From contig DEHV01000036.1 in assembly GCA_002352105.1 (NCBI GenBank), positions 37,021-77,255 of the forward strand: a stretch of 40,235 nt of DNA. Reading direction: 5' to 3'. The stretch is from Chitinophagaceae bacterium UBA2791. Lineage in GTDB: Bacteria > Bacteroidota > Bacteroidia > Chitinophagales > Chitinophagaceae. The translations under genes were made by a program, and so were the position numbers. Numbering within the stretch: position 1 is the first letter of the stretch; each line of letters starts with the position of its first letter. Below are positions 16,402 to 24,987 of this stretch, in pieces. A model generated the notes under the pieces. That model saw only the letters and a list, made by a program, of their open reading frames with translations. It was not told where the DNA came from and searched no databases.

Positions 16402-16983
16402 ATGACGGATTTCTGGTTGTTTTTTGAGTTGGGAAGGGAGCATATTGCCGATCTTAACGGCTATGATCATATCCTGTTTATTATTGCCTTATGCATCAGG
16501 TATACATATAAGGACTGGAAAAAGGTATTGATCCTCGTAACGGCGTTTACCATCGGGCACTCCATCACGCTGGCGCTAAGCGTGCTCGAACAGGTTAGTT
16601 TTTCCGGCGAATGGATAGAATTCCTGATCCCCGTCTCCATACTGGCCACGGCGATAGCCAATGTCTTTGAGAAGGATTTCCGTTTCCGCTCCCGGCTGCC
16701 GCTGATCTATTTCCTGGCGGTTTTTTTCGGATTGATCCATGGCCTGGGGTTTTCCAACTACCTGAAAAGCCTGATGAGCAAGGATACCAATATCGTTTCC
16801 CAGCTGCTGGCCTTTAACCTCGGGCTGGAAGCAGGGCAGTTGCTGATTGTCCTGTCAATTATGATTGTTTCTGTAATTTGCATCCGGTGGTTGCATTTTC
16901 CGCGCCGCGAATATTTGCTGTTCGTATCCGGAGCCGTTTCCGGGATTGCGCTGATCATGGCCCTGGAACGCATTCCATTTTAG
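16402..16983 (+). CDS. HupE/UreJ-family membrane protein
   Basis: A 193-residue polytopic membrane protein with about six hydrophobic helices. The N-terminal region GREHIADLNGYDHILFI, with AFTIGHSITLAL and FGLIHGLGFSNYL further on, places conserved His and Asp residues within or next to helices, the pattern of the HupE/UreJ family proposed to move nickel or cobalt. In Bacteroidota this subgroup is often found beside a DUF6702 protein and an M1 peptidase, as here, and without hydrogenase or urease genes, so the metal role is uncertain. Its stop is followed directly by the tandem-repeat region. Confidence 0.8.
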   Translation: MTDFWLFFELGREHIADLNGYDHILFIIALCIRYTYKDWKKVLILVTAFTIGHSITLALSVLEQVSFSGEWIEFLIPVSILATAIANVFEKDFRFRSRLPLIYFLAVFFGLIHGLGFSNYLKSLMSKDTNIVSQLLAFNLGLEAGQLLIVLSIMIVSVICIRWLHFPRREYLLFVSGAVSGIALIMALERIPF

Positions 16984-17001
16984 TCTCAATGCCAGCAATA
17001 A

Positions 17002-17148
17002 AATACGAAGTATTCGCTGAGGCCATTAAAAAGACATGATGCGCGAAGCAAATGCGAAGCATTCGCCGAGACCATTGAAAAAACATTATATACGAGGCAA
17101 ATACGAAGTATTCGCTGAGACCATTAAAAATATATTATACCCGAAATG
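17002..17148 (+). repeat. Three tandem 49-bp repeats, each with a covarying mini-hairpin
   Basis: Three units begin at 17002, 17051 and 17100, exactly 49 bp apart. Each starts with a 13-bp palindrome with a GAA triloop: AATACGAAGTATT in units 1 and 3, AATGCGAAGCATT in unit 2. The two changes in unit 2 are on both arms and keep pairing (A-T to G-C). They are followed by TTCGC(T/C)GAG(G/A)CCATT(A/G)AAAAA, then a more variable segment. The unit 2 core contains GCGAAGC, which as DNA is known to form an exceptionally stable mini-hairpin; the same heptamer also occurs at 17043-17049. The third unit runs into the start region of the M1 aminopeptidase gene. Confidence 0.85.
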
Positions 17149-17166
17149 CAAACAAAAAACACTCGG

Positions 17167-19530
17167 ATGAAACAATGGTTTGGTCTATTTATCGCCGCTT
17201 TTCTCGTAACCAATGCTGAAGCGCAGGATATCCGCAACAATCCTAACAGCAATCATGGCAATAAATTCGAGCAATTGGGAACCATCCTGCCCTCTCCCAA
17301 CGAATACCGCACGGCCAGCGGCGCGCCCGGTCCCAAATACTGGCAGCAAAGGGCCGACTATACCATTGCCTGCGAGCTGGATGAGGAAAACCTGCGTCTT
17401 ACCGGCAGCGAAACCATTACGTATTTTAACAACTCGCCCGACCATCTGGCCTATCTCTGGTTCCAACTGGATGAGAACGAGCACAGCAACCTGCGAAACG
17501 CCAACTATCAAACCGGCAGTTCCATTTCCCCCCAGATGAGTGAAGCGCAGATCAGCGCGCTCGAGCAACAAACAACCGATAATGGCTATGGCATCAATAT
17601 CCGCAAGCTTACGGACGCAGCCGGGAAAACGCTGCCCTATACCATCAACAAAACCATGATGCGGGTCGACCTGCCCGCGCCATTAAAACCCGGGCAGAAA
17701 TATGTATTGAAAATAGATTGGGATTATAAGATATCAGACAGGATGGTACAAGGAGGAAGAGGCGGTTTTGAATATTTCCCGGGAGACGGCAATCATCTGT
17801 TTACGATGTCGCAGTGGTATCCCCGCCTCTGCGTGTACAGCGATTACCGGGGATGGCAGAATCATCAGTTTACCGGACGCGGTGAATTCGCGCTGACCTT
17901 CGGCAACTTCAATGTGCAGATCACGGTTCCCGCCGATCATGTGGTAGGGTCGACCGGAGAATGCCAAAACTACCCGCAAACCCTTAGCCCAACCCAGATG
18001 GGCCGCTGGCAAAAAGCCCAGTCTGCAAAAGAACCCCTGGAAATCGTGACCCTCGCAGAGGCGAAAGCCGCAGAGCAAAAGAAAAGCGCCAAAAAGAAAA
18101 CATGGATATTCAAGGCGGACAACGTGCGCGATTTTGCCTGGACCTCCTCCCGAAAATTCGTATGGGACGCCATGCCTGTGCATATAGAAGGCAAAAAGAT
18201 CATGTGCATGAGCTTCTACGGCAAGGAAGCTTACGGGCTGTACAGCCGTTATTCCACCAAGGCTGTGGCCCATACCCTCCGGTCTTATTCCCGGTTTTCC
18301 ATCCCCTATCCTTACCCGGTTGCGCAGAGCGTGGAAGCCGCTAACGGAATGGAATACCCGATGATTTGCTTTAACTACGGACGCACCGAACCCGATGGCA
18401 CCTATAGCGAAGCGACAAAATACGGGATGATCGGCGTGATCATTCATGAGGTAGGCCATAATTTTTTCCCGATGATCGTCAACAGCGACGAGCGTCAGTG
18501 GACATGGATGGACGAGGGACTGAACACCTTCCTCGAATACCTTACAGAGGAGTTGTGGGACAATAAATTCCCCACCCGCCGCGGGCCGGCATTTGCCATC
18601 GTGGACTACATGAAGCTGCCAAAGGATCAGTTGGAACCCATCATGACCAATTCTGAAAACATCATCGGCCTGGGCCCTAACGCCTATGCCAAACCGGCTA
18701 CCGCCCTGAATATCCTGCGCGAAACCATCCTGGGCAGGGAACTGTTCGATTTTGCCTTTAAGGAATACGCCAGGAGATGGGCTTTCAAACACCCCACACC
18801 CGCCGATTTTTTCCGCACCATCGAAGATGCCACGGCAGAGGACCTGGACTGGTTCTGGCGGGGCTGGTTCTATAGCACCGACGCCTGCGATATGGCTATC
18901 GACTCCGTCAAATATTTTGTTGCCGACCCGGACGCCGAGATCAGGGAAGGACTAACAGATACCACCATACGCGTTATGGCGCCGAGGCCGATACTACCTA
19001 AATTCGAAGACATCTCCAAGATCCGCAACCGGGAAGACAAAAACATCGTTTTTGAGACCGACAAAGATTCCACGCTCCGTGATTTCTATTGGAAATACGC
19101 CAGGGAATTGGTTTCCGTTGAAAGCGGCCCCCTGAACTACGCCGCGCCCGCTTACCTGGAGCCGCTGTCTGCCGAAACCCGGCGCCGCATCGCTTCCAAA
19201 CATTTTTACGAAGTGAGCTTCAGCAATAAAGGGGGACTGGTAATGCCGCTGATCATTGAATGGAACTATGCCGACGGAACCAAAGACATAGATCGTATCC
19301 CTGCGCAGGTTTGGCGCTACAATGAAAACAACCTGACAAAAACATTCATGAAAGATAAAAAGGTAACGTCCATCCGGCTGGACCCCATGCGTGAAACGGC
19401 GGATATCGATGAATCGAACAACAGCTGGGGAGAGATCAATACGCCGTCGAGGTTCACTCTCTATAAAATGAAACAACAGTCGAGGGGACAATCAATGGGG
19501 CTGAACCCCATGCAGGCGGAGAAAAAATAA
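17167..19530 (+). CDS. Secreted M1-family metallo-aminopeptidase
   Basis: An exported zinc aminopeptidase. From ATG 17167 (787 aa) there is a clean signal peptide, MKQWFGLFIAAFLVTNAEAQ. The zinc site is HEVGH (427-431) with the third ligand Glu450 in WMDEGLN, the HExxH-18-E pattern of M1 gluzincins. NGMEYPM upstream corresponds to the substrate-binding GxMEN motif in degenerate form. The N-terminal domain is beta-rich. An in-frame ATG at 17146 adds seven residues and overlaps the end of the 49-bp repeat array. The C-terminal third (from about 620) is beta-rich and lacks an evident sorting domain. Probable substrates are periplasmic peptides. Confidence 0.92.
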   Translation: MKQWFGLFIAAFLVTNAEAQDIRNNPNSNHGNKFEQLGTILPSPNEYRTASGAPGPKYWQQRADYTIACELDEENLRLTGSETITYFNNSPDHLAYLWFQLDENEHSNLRNANYQTGSSISPQMSEAQISALEQQTTDNGYGINIRKLTDAAGKTLPYTINKTMMRVDLPAPLKPGQKYVLKIDWDYKISDRMVQGGRGGFEYFPGDGNHLFTMSQWYPRLCVYSDYRGWQNHQFTGRGEFALTFGNFNVQITVPADHVVGSTGECQNYPQTLSPTQMGRWQKAQSAKEPLEIVTLAEAKAAEQKKSAKKKTWIFKADNVRDFAWTSSRKFVWDAMPVHIEGKKIMCMSFYGKEAYGLYSRYSTKAVAHTLRSYSRFSIPYPYPVAQSVEAANGMEYPMICFNYGRTEPDGTYSEATKYGMIGVIIHEVGHNFFPMIVNSDERQWTWMDEGLNTFLEYLTEELWDNKFPTRRGPAFAIVDYMKLPKDQLEPIMTNSENIIGLGPNAYAKPATALNILRETILGRELFDFAFKEYARRWAFKHPTPADFFRTIEDATAEDLDWFWRGWFYSTDACDMAIDSVKYFVADPDAEIREGLTDTTIRVMAPRPILPKFEDISKIRNREDKNIVFETDKDSTLRDFYWKYARELVSVESGPLNYAAPAYLEPLSAETRRRIASKHFYEVSFSNKGGLVMPLIIEWNYADGTKDIDRIPAQVWRYNENNLTKTFMKDKKVTSIRLDPMRETADIDESNNSWGEINTPSRFTLYKMKQQSRGQSMGLNPMQAEKK

Positions 19531-19628
19531 GAAGCGATCGGTTTAACCAGACCAGGAGATTATAGAAGCTCGTCCAACGCTGCATGAAATATCCGGCGTA
19601 AAAAAATCGGCTACCGAATCCACCCCTA

Positions 19629-20279
19629 TCAATTCGTGCTGCCGTCCTGGTACCTGATCTTTTTTTTGCCGGCATTTTTTCTTTCAAATTCCAGCACTTC
19701 CCTGGGTTTTTCTACGGGCTTTTTTTCAGGCTCGGCGGCTATTGCGGCGGAGTTGCCGGACTGCAATTTACCCAACACATAATTTTCTGTTTTCATGATC
19801 ATACCCGTAACAGCATCGTAATATTTCCATTCGCCATGTTTCAGGGAAGCGCCCTCGTTCTTTACCACCACCTCGCGGTAAACATTTAATCTATCCACAT
19901 CCTCCACCATCAGGGTATCATAGGACTTGTCGGGGTTCAAGGCCTTCCAGTTTTGCTCCAAACGCAGGCTTCCCCCAGTAGTAAAATACTGGCAAAGACC
20001 GTCCTTGAATCCCCAACGATAGTGTTCGATGCCGATCAGGTCGCCCATCAGGCTAAACAATCTCCACTCTCCTTTTTTACGGTCGTTCACAAACACGCCC
20101 TCTTCTTCATATCCCGGCTCGCCGCGCAGATTTTCATAACGGACCACCCATTCCCCCTGCTTTCTGTCCTGCATATCGACCCGGTTCAGCGTGTCGCCGT
20201 TCTCCGTAAGCTTATAATCTTTCCACTGCGAAAATCCCTGCAGGGAACAAAGCAAAAAAAGAAAAATAAGGATGCGCAT
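19629..20279 (-). CDS. Secreted MORN-like repeat protein
   Basis: From ATG 20279 the product has 216 aa with a signal peptide (MRILIFLFLLCSLQGFSQ). The body carries repeated GEW...Y / G.F..D.KKGEWRLF units (for example RKQGEWVVRYEN, RKKGEWRLFSLMGD, LKHGEWKYYD), the pattern of MORN/YwqK-type repeats, followed by an Ala/Pro/Lys-rich tail. MORN-like repeats usually serve as structural scaffolds; no enzymatic site is visible. It lies convergent with the M1 aminopeptidase and divergent from the parvulin gene. An in-frame start at 20303 would disrupt the signal peptide and is less likely. Confidence 0.75.
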   Translation of the reverse strand: MRILIFLFLLCSLQGFSQWKDYKLTENGDTLNRVDMQDRKQGEWVVRYENLRGEPGYEEEGVFVNDRKKGEWRLFSLMGDLIGIEHYRWGFKDGLCQYFTTGGSLRLEQNWKALNPDKSYDTLMVEDVDRLNVYREVVVKNEGASLKHGEWKYYDAVTGMIMKTENYVLGKLQSGNSAAIAAEPEKKPVEKPREVLEFERKNAGKKKIRYQDGSTN

Positions 20280-20535
20280 GTCAACTATTTTTAGCATTAT
20301 CATTCTCCGCTAAATCATCCGGGCATTTATGCGAGCATTTCTTTTATCTGGCTGCATTTCCTGCTACGGCATTCCTCTTATCGGATATTTTTTTGTATAC
20401 GGCATTGCTGCCGCCGCATAGTATCCTGAGCCCTCCTTCACGATGCACGCCTGTTTCATGGCGTACGGCAGCCGCTGCATAAACCTCTTATATAACGAAT
20501 ACCAGCGCTATAAAATTACGCACAATAATTTGCCT

Positions 20536-20543
20536 TATATTTG
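20536..20543 (+). promoter_or_regulatory. -7 promoter box (TATATTTG)
   Basis: TATATTTG fits the Bacteroidota -7 consensus and lies 47 nt before ATG 20591 of the parvulin gene. Confidence 0.5.
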
Positions 20544-20590
20544 GATTTAACAGAATAGAAATACAGCTGTTATTACAATTGTTCACTTGC

Positions 20591-21406
20591 ATGAATCGTA
20601 CCATCCTGATTATCAAAACCATCCTTTTTTCTTTGCGGCAACCAGGGGCAATATGGGACTTGGTCCCTTACCGGTTTTCCCCTCTCGTGTGGATTAATTC
20701 AGCCAGCCCATTCTCAACGCCTTTTTCCCGCACGCCGATTAATTCATGCAGACCCGTTCCCGGGCGTTGGCTGATTTGCCTGCTGCTCTTCCCCCTGGCC
20801 GGCATCGCACAGCAAAAAACAAGCGCTCCCGCGGCAAAACAAACCCTTTCCCAGATCAAGGCGGAACTGGAGAGATCAGACAATCCCCCGCTATATGTCA
20901 AGGATGTCCTGAAGAAGAAATTCCGGTTGGATACGGTAACCGTGATGAGCCGCAGCCAGTTTATGGGGATAGAAGACAGCATCGCCTACCATGGGAAACT
21001 GAAAAAAGTCTATGGCCCCTTCAAAGGAAAAATATTGCTGCAACCCTTGGCGACGATCCCAACCCATTTCAACCATATCCAGCAGATATTCCTTGACACT
21101 TCGGTATTCCTGCAGCGGTTTGCCGACTCGCTGGCCAGCGATATCATCAACAGGATCAACAGCGGTCAGGCCAGTTTTGAGGACATGGCCCGGTCGTATT
21201 CCATGGGCGGAGAAGCGGCTACCAACGGCGATCTCGGCTGGCTGGCCGAAGGCGTGATGATACCCCAGATGGAAAAGGAATTGTCAAGACGAAAAAAAGA
21301 CGAACTCTTCAAAGTATGGACGCCCAGGGGCCTGCACATCCTTCGAAAGATCGACAACCCGGTCAGGGGAAACGGGCATGCGCTGATCATGCGGATATTC
21401 TTGTAG
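20591..21406 (+). CDS. Parvulin-type peptidyl-prolyl isomerase, exported
   Basis: Residues about 125-270 form a parvulin/rotamase domain (FADSLASDIINRINSGQASFEDMARSYSMG, then TNGDLGWLAEGVMIPQME and GLHILRKID), the fold that speeds prolyl cis-trans isomerisation in envelope protein folding. The N-terminus is odd: from ATG 20591 there are about 55 residues before a hydrophobic signal-like stretch (ICLLLFPLAGIAQQ), so the true start may be later, perhaps at an alternative codon, or the region is a long leader. A TTG at 20579 adds four residues. The gene converges with aroQ, leaving only six bases between stops. Full-length SurA-type chaperone domains are absent. Confidence 0.8.
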   Translation: MNRTILIIKTILFSLRQPGAIWDLVPYRFSPLVWINSASPFSTPFSRTPINSCRPVPGRWLICLLLFPLAGIAQQKTSAPAAKQTLSQIKAELERSDNPPLYVKDVLKKKFRLDTVTVMSRSQFMGIEDSIAYHGKLKKVYGPFKGKILLQPLATIPTHFNHIQQIFLDTSVFLQRFADSLASDIINRINSGQASFEDMARSYSMGGEAATNGDLGWLAEGVMIPQMEKELSRRKKDELFKVWTPRGLHILRKIDNPVRGNGHALIMRIFL

Positions 21407-21412
21407 CGCGGA

Positions 21413-21838
21413 TCACGCAACAGCATCGAGAAAGAATGTTATGGCAAGCTCATATCCTTTCAGGCCGAGCCCGGCGATGGTTCCCCTGCATTTTGCCGAA
21501 ACATGCGATATCCTGCGGAACTCCTCGCGCGCATGAACATTACTGATATGCACTTCGATAACCGGCGCCCGGATAGCGGCGATCGCGTCGCCGATCGCCA
21601 CCGAAGTATGCGTATATCCCGCGGGATTAAGAACAATGCCATCGTGGTCGAAGCCTACGCGCTGCAGCTCGCTCACCAGTTCGCCTTCAATATTGCTCTG
21701 AAAATAAGAGAAACTGACGCGGGGAAATCTTCGTTTAAGCGAGGCCAGATATTGCTCGAATGTCTCGCTGCCATATACATCAGGCTCCCTGGTTCCCAGA
21801 AGATTCAGGTTAGGACCGTTAATGATAGCAATTTTCAT
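21413..21838 (-). CDS. aroQ: Type II 3-dehydroquinate dehydratase
   Basis: AroQ converts 3-dehydroquinate to 3-dehydroshikimate in the shikimate pathway and normally forms a dodecamer. The 141-aa protein shows the standard order: INGPNLNLLGTREP at the N-terminus, YFQSNIEGELV, IVLNPAGYTHTSVAIGDA, then EVHISNVHAREEFRRISHVS with the catalytic histidine region, and AGLGLKGYELA at the end. Length is typical. No other aromatic-pathway gene is adjacent, which is common in Bacteroidota. Confidence 0.95.
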   Translation of the reverse strand: MKIAIINGPNLNLLGTREPDVYGSETFEQYLASLKRRFPRVSFSYFQSNIEGELVSELQRVGFDHDGIVLNPAGYTHTSVAIGDAIAAIRAPVIEVHISNVHAREEFRRISHVSAKCRGTIAGLGLKGYELAITFFLDAVA

Positions 21839-21893
21839 ATATCATTTTATACGGCAAAATAAACCTTTTATCCCAAAGACGCTTCCGAACCGC

Positions 21894-23003
21894 TTAGTTA
21901 TGTTTCCGGATCAGCTCGATAAAATCATCGAACAGGTAACGGCTGTCGTGCGGTCCCGGCGTACTCTCGGGATGGTACTGAACGGAGAAAGCAGGCTTGT
22001 CTTTTAGCCGTATCCCTTCGATGGACTGATCATTCAAATTGACATGGGTGACTTCCACGTTCGCCGATTTCTTTATGACTTCGGGATCCACGCCAAACCC
22101 ATGGTTCTGGGTAGTGATCTCACATCTTCCGGTGATGATGTTCTTCACGGGATGATTCAATCCTCTGTGACCGTGGTGCATCTTAAAAGTAGGTATGTCG
22201 TTCGCGAGCGCCAGCAGCTGATGTCCGAGGCAGATCCCAAACACAGGTTTGTTCTCTGCTAGTATTTCTTTAACCGCGCCCACGGCATAATCCATTGCCG
22301 CCGGGTCGCCCGGGCCATTGGAAATAAAGTATCCGTCGGGATTAAAGGCTTTCATTTCCGCCAGGCTGGTTTTGGCAGGAAACACTTTCACGAAAGCGCC
22401 TCGCTCGGACATACATTCTATAATATTTTTCTTGGTGCCGTAATCGATCACCGCGATACGGATATCGGCATTTTCATCTCCGCTGGTATAGGGCGTTTTA
22501 ACGCTGACCACGCTGGCCAGTTCCAGTCCCGCCATAGGAGGGGCCTTGGCCAGTTCTTTTTTTAGAACGTCCAGATCCAGGATTTCGGAAGAAATAATGC
22601 AGTTCATTGCCCCCTTCTCCCGCACATGCGCCACCAGCGAACGGGTGTCTACGCCTTCTATACAAACCACATTATTAGCGATCAGGTATTCCTCCAATGA
22701 GCCATCCGCCATCTTGCGGCTGTATAATTCTTCCAGGTTCCTCGCTATTAACCCGCGGATCTTTACGCTTTCGGACTCAACCTCTTCTTTTTTAACGCCG
22801 TAATTACCCACATGCACGGTATTCATGATCACCACCTGTCCATAATAGCTGGGGTCGGTAAATACCTCCTGGTAGCCGGTCATCCCGGTGTTAAAACATA
22901 TCTCTCCCGAAGTCGTGCCTACGCGGCCAAACGACTTGCCATAATGGACTGTGCCATCTTCCAATAAAAGTATAGCTGGTTTTTGTGGGTGTGCTGAAGC
23001 CAT
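21894..23003 (-). CDS. carA: Carbamoyl-phosphate synthase small (glutaminase) subunit
   Basis: CarA hydrolyses glutamine and passes ammonia to the large subunit CarB for carbamoyl phosphate (arginine and pyrimidines). From ATG 23003 (369 aa) the N-terminal CPSase domain carries LLEDGTVHYGKSFG and NTGMTGYQEVFTDPSY. The C-terminal class I glutamine amidotransferase has SNGPGDP, the nucleophile elbow GICLGHQ (Cys258) and YHPES with His344 and Glu346, completing the triad. A TTG at 23021 would add six residues but ATG 23003 is the natural start. carB is not in the window. Confidence 0.95.
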   Translation of the reverse strand: MASAHPQKPAILLLEDGTVHYGKSFGRVGTTSGEICFNTGMTGYQEVFTDPSYYGQVVIMNTVHVGNYGVKKEEVESESVKIRGLIARNLEELYSRKMADGSLEEYLIANNVVCIEGVDTRSLVAHVREKGAMNCIISSEILDLDVLKKELAKAPPMAGLELASVVSVKTPYTSGDENADIRIAVIDYGTKKNIIECMSERGAFVKVFPAKTSLAEMKAFNPDGYFISNGPGDPAAMDYAVGAVKEILAENKPVFGICLGHQLLALANDIPTFKMHHGHRGLNHPVKNIITGRCEITTQNHGFGVDPEVIKKSANVEVTHVNLNDQSIEGIRLKDKPAFSVQYHPESTPGPHDSRYLFDDFIELIRKHN

Positions 23004-23138
23004 TAACGTGAAATTTTGCAAATTAAGTCAATTATTTGCGAATTGAAAGCGATTTGTTTCGCACATTCGTTTAATATTAATCAAAAGATTAATATCGTTG
23101 GTCGTGTTGGATAGGTTGATCAGCTATCTGCAAACCCT

Positions 23139-23873
23139 TTATAAAGGATTCTGCTGTTGCATATGGTTAAGCTGGTCGTGATGGGTGAGGTCCAGCAGCA
23201 ATGGCGTGATCGAAACATACCCGTTTTCCACGGCCCAGCGATCGGTGCCCTCATCCGCCGGCGCCAGCGGCTTGACAGTAAACCAATAATGTTTTCTACC
23301 CATGGGATCAACGCCAGGTACGATGGCGCCGTCGTATAGCCTGACCGACTGCCGGGTCCACCGAATGCCAATGGGCCGGGCGGGCAGGTTTACATTATAG
23401 AGCGCAGGCCCCGGCATTCCTATTAACAGTTGCAGGACTTTTTCCACGTAGGGCGCCAGCGCGGTAAAATCAGGATCCATTTTGCCGGTGGAGACGCTGA
23501 AAGCAATCCCTTTCACCCCAAACAAAACAGCCTGCTTGGCGCCGGCAAGCGTACCGGAATGCCACATGGAATTGCCGAGATTTGGGCCCATGTTAATGCC
23601 CGAAAGCGCCAGGTCGGTCCTGGCATACAAATGCCAGCCCAGGGCTACGCAATCGGCGGGCGTGCCGTTCACCTTAAAAGCCTCTACCCCGTTAAAATCC
23701 AGCCTGGCTTTTTTGATCGATAAGGGCCGGGAATGCGTGACCGCATGCCCCATGGAAGATTGCTCCACATCGGGCGCCACCGCCGTCGTCTTCCCAAACC
23801 GCGAAGCAATACTCGCCAGCGCCGCGATTCCCGGGCTGTAAATGCCGTCGTCATTGGTAACCAATATCCGCAT
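23139..23873 (-). CDS. surE: 5'/3'-nucleotidase SurE
   Basis: SurE dephosphorylates nucleoside 5'- and 3'-monophosphates and depends on a divalent metal. The N-terminus MRILVTNDDGIYSPGI includes the metal-binding Asp pair (D8, D9). VAPDVEQSSMGHAVT and SGINMGPNLGNSMWHSGTL are the other conserved blocks, the latter supplying the metal-ligand Asn. Length (244 aa) is normal. It is upstream of and on the same strand as carA but separated by 135 nt, so co-transcription is uncertain. Confidence 0.95.
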   Translation of the reverse strand: MRILVTNDDGIYSPGIAALASIASRFGKTTAVAPDVEQSSMGHAVTHSRPLSIKKARLDFNGVEAFKVNGTPADCVALGWHLYARTDLALSGINMGPNLGNSMWHSGTLAGAKQAVLFGVKGIAFSVSTGKMDPDFTALAPYVEKVLQLLIGMPGPALYNVNLPARPIGIRWTRQSVRLYDGAIVPGVDPMGRKHYWFTVKPLAPADEGTDRWAVENGYVSITPLLLDLTHHDQLNHMQQQNPL

Positions 23874-23994
23874 ACCTCATAAAACGTAAATTTCATGCCA
23901 TCCCATAAACCTCCCTTCCCAGCAGGCCATTCAACCTACCGATTTCCAAAGCTGGTATAAGATTTATAGAATATTAGTTGCTGAACGATCAACC

Positions 23995-24888
23995 ATGAAA
24001 AAAGTGGCCCTATTGCATAATCCGGAAGCGGGAGACGGCGATCATTTTACGGAAGCGCTTATTACCGCTATAACCGGCGAGGGATTCGAATGCCGGTATT
24101 CCTCCATCAAAAAAAAGGGATGGAAAATATTTGAAAAGGATGCCGATCTATTAGCCATAGCGGGAGGGGACGGCACGGTGAGAAAAGTGGCCAAGGAACT
24201 GCTGCACCGCGCACTACTGGAAAAAACCTATCCTATTGGCCTTCTTCCCTGCGGAACAGCAAACAATATTGCCAAAACGCTGAGCTTGGAAAAACAAACA
24301 GACCAACTCATCAGGTCCTGGAAAAAACAACGTCTGAAAAAATATGACGTGGGCAGGATCAGCAACCTGGCCCAAACAGATTTCTTCCTGGAAAGCCTGG
24401 GATTTGGCATATTCCCCTATCTGATGATGGAAATGAAGGCGACAGAAACAGATAAAGACGATCCGCAACTGAAAATACAAACAGCGCTAAAGCTAATGCA
24501 CAAGATCGTTCTTTGCTACGCGCCTAAGTATTGCCGCCTGGAAATCGACGGGACCGATCATTCCGGAAAATTCCTGATGGCGGAGATCATGAATACGCAT
24601 TCCATTGGTCCTAACATGATGTTGTCGCCCCAAAGCGATCCCGGCGACGGGCAGTTCGAAGTAGTCCTGGCGCCGGAAGAAGACAAGGAACAATTTGCCG
24701 CTTATATCCAAAAAAAGATCAACGGCGAGGAACCGCAATATGCGTTTACCTGTATCCCTGCAAAAAAAATAAATATCAGCTGGGAAGGCTCTCATTTACA
24801 TGTAGACGACGAGTTGATCAAAACCTATGAGGGAAGAAATATTCGCATTGACCTTAGAGAAGGAGCATTAAATTTTTTCTCCGCCTGA
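23995..24888 (+). CDS. Diacylglycerol kinase-family lipid kinase
   Basis: A 297-residue protein of the DAGK catalytic-domain (YegS/DgkB-like) family that phosphorylates a lipid or sphingoid hydroxyl. The nucleotide site is IAGGDGTVRKV (GGDGT 57-61) followed by LLPCGTANNIAKTL (GTANN 87-91). The C-terminal beta domain ends in HVDDELIKTYEGRNIRI, typical of these kinases. Substrate cannot be read from sequence. Bacteroidota can make sphingolipids, so a ceramide or sphinganine kinase is conceivable but unproven. It is divergent from surE. Confidence 0.88.
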   Translation: MKKVALLHNPEAGDGDHFTEALITAITGEGFECRYSSIKKKGWKIFEKDADLLAIAGGDGTVRKVAKELLHRALLEKTYPIGLLPCGTANNIAKTLSLEKQTDQLIRSWKKQRLKKYDVGRISNLAQTDFFLESLGFGIFPYLMMEMKATETDKDDPQLKIQTALKLMHKIVLCYAPKYCRLEIDGTDHSGKFLMAEIMNTHSIGPNMMLSPQSDPGDGQFEVVLAPEEDKEQFAAYIQKKINGEEPQYAFTCIPAKKINISWEGSHLHVDDELIKTYEGRNIRIDLREGALNFFSA

Positions 24889-24951
24889 TACGCTGCGGGG
24901 ATAGTTGTATCTTCAAACGAGCCGACGAGGCCATAAAAGCCGACAACACAA

Positions 24952-24959
24952 TATATTTG
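24952..24959 (+). promoter_or_regulatory. -7 promoter box (TATATTTG)
   Basis: TATATTTG fits the Bacteroidota -7 consensus and lies 28 nt before ATG 24988, supporting that start for the penicillin-acylase-family gene. Confidence 0.5.
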
Positions 24960-24987
24960 CCTCGTAACTTCTCAAAACTGTTTGATT

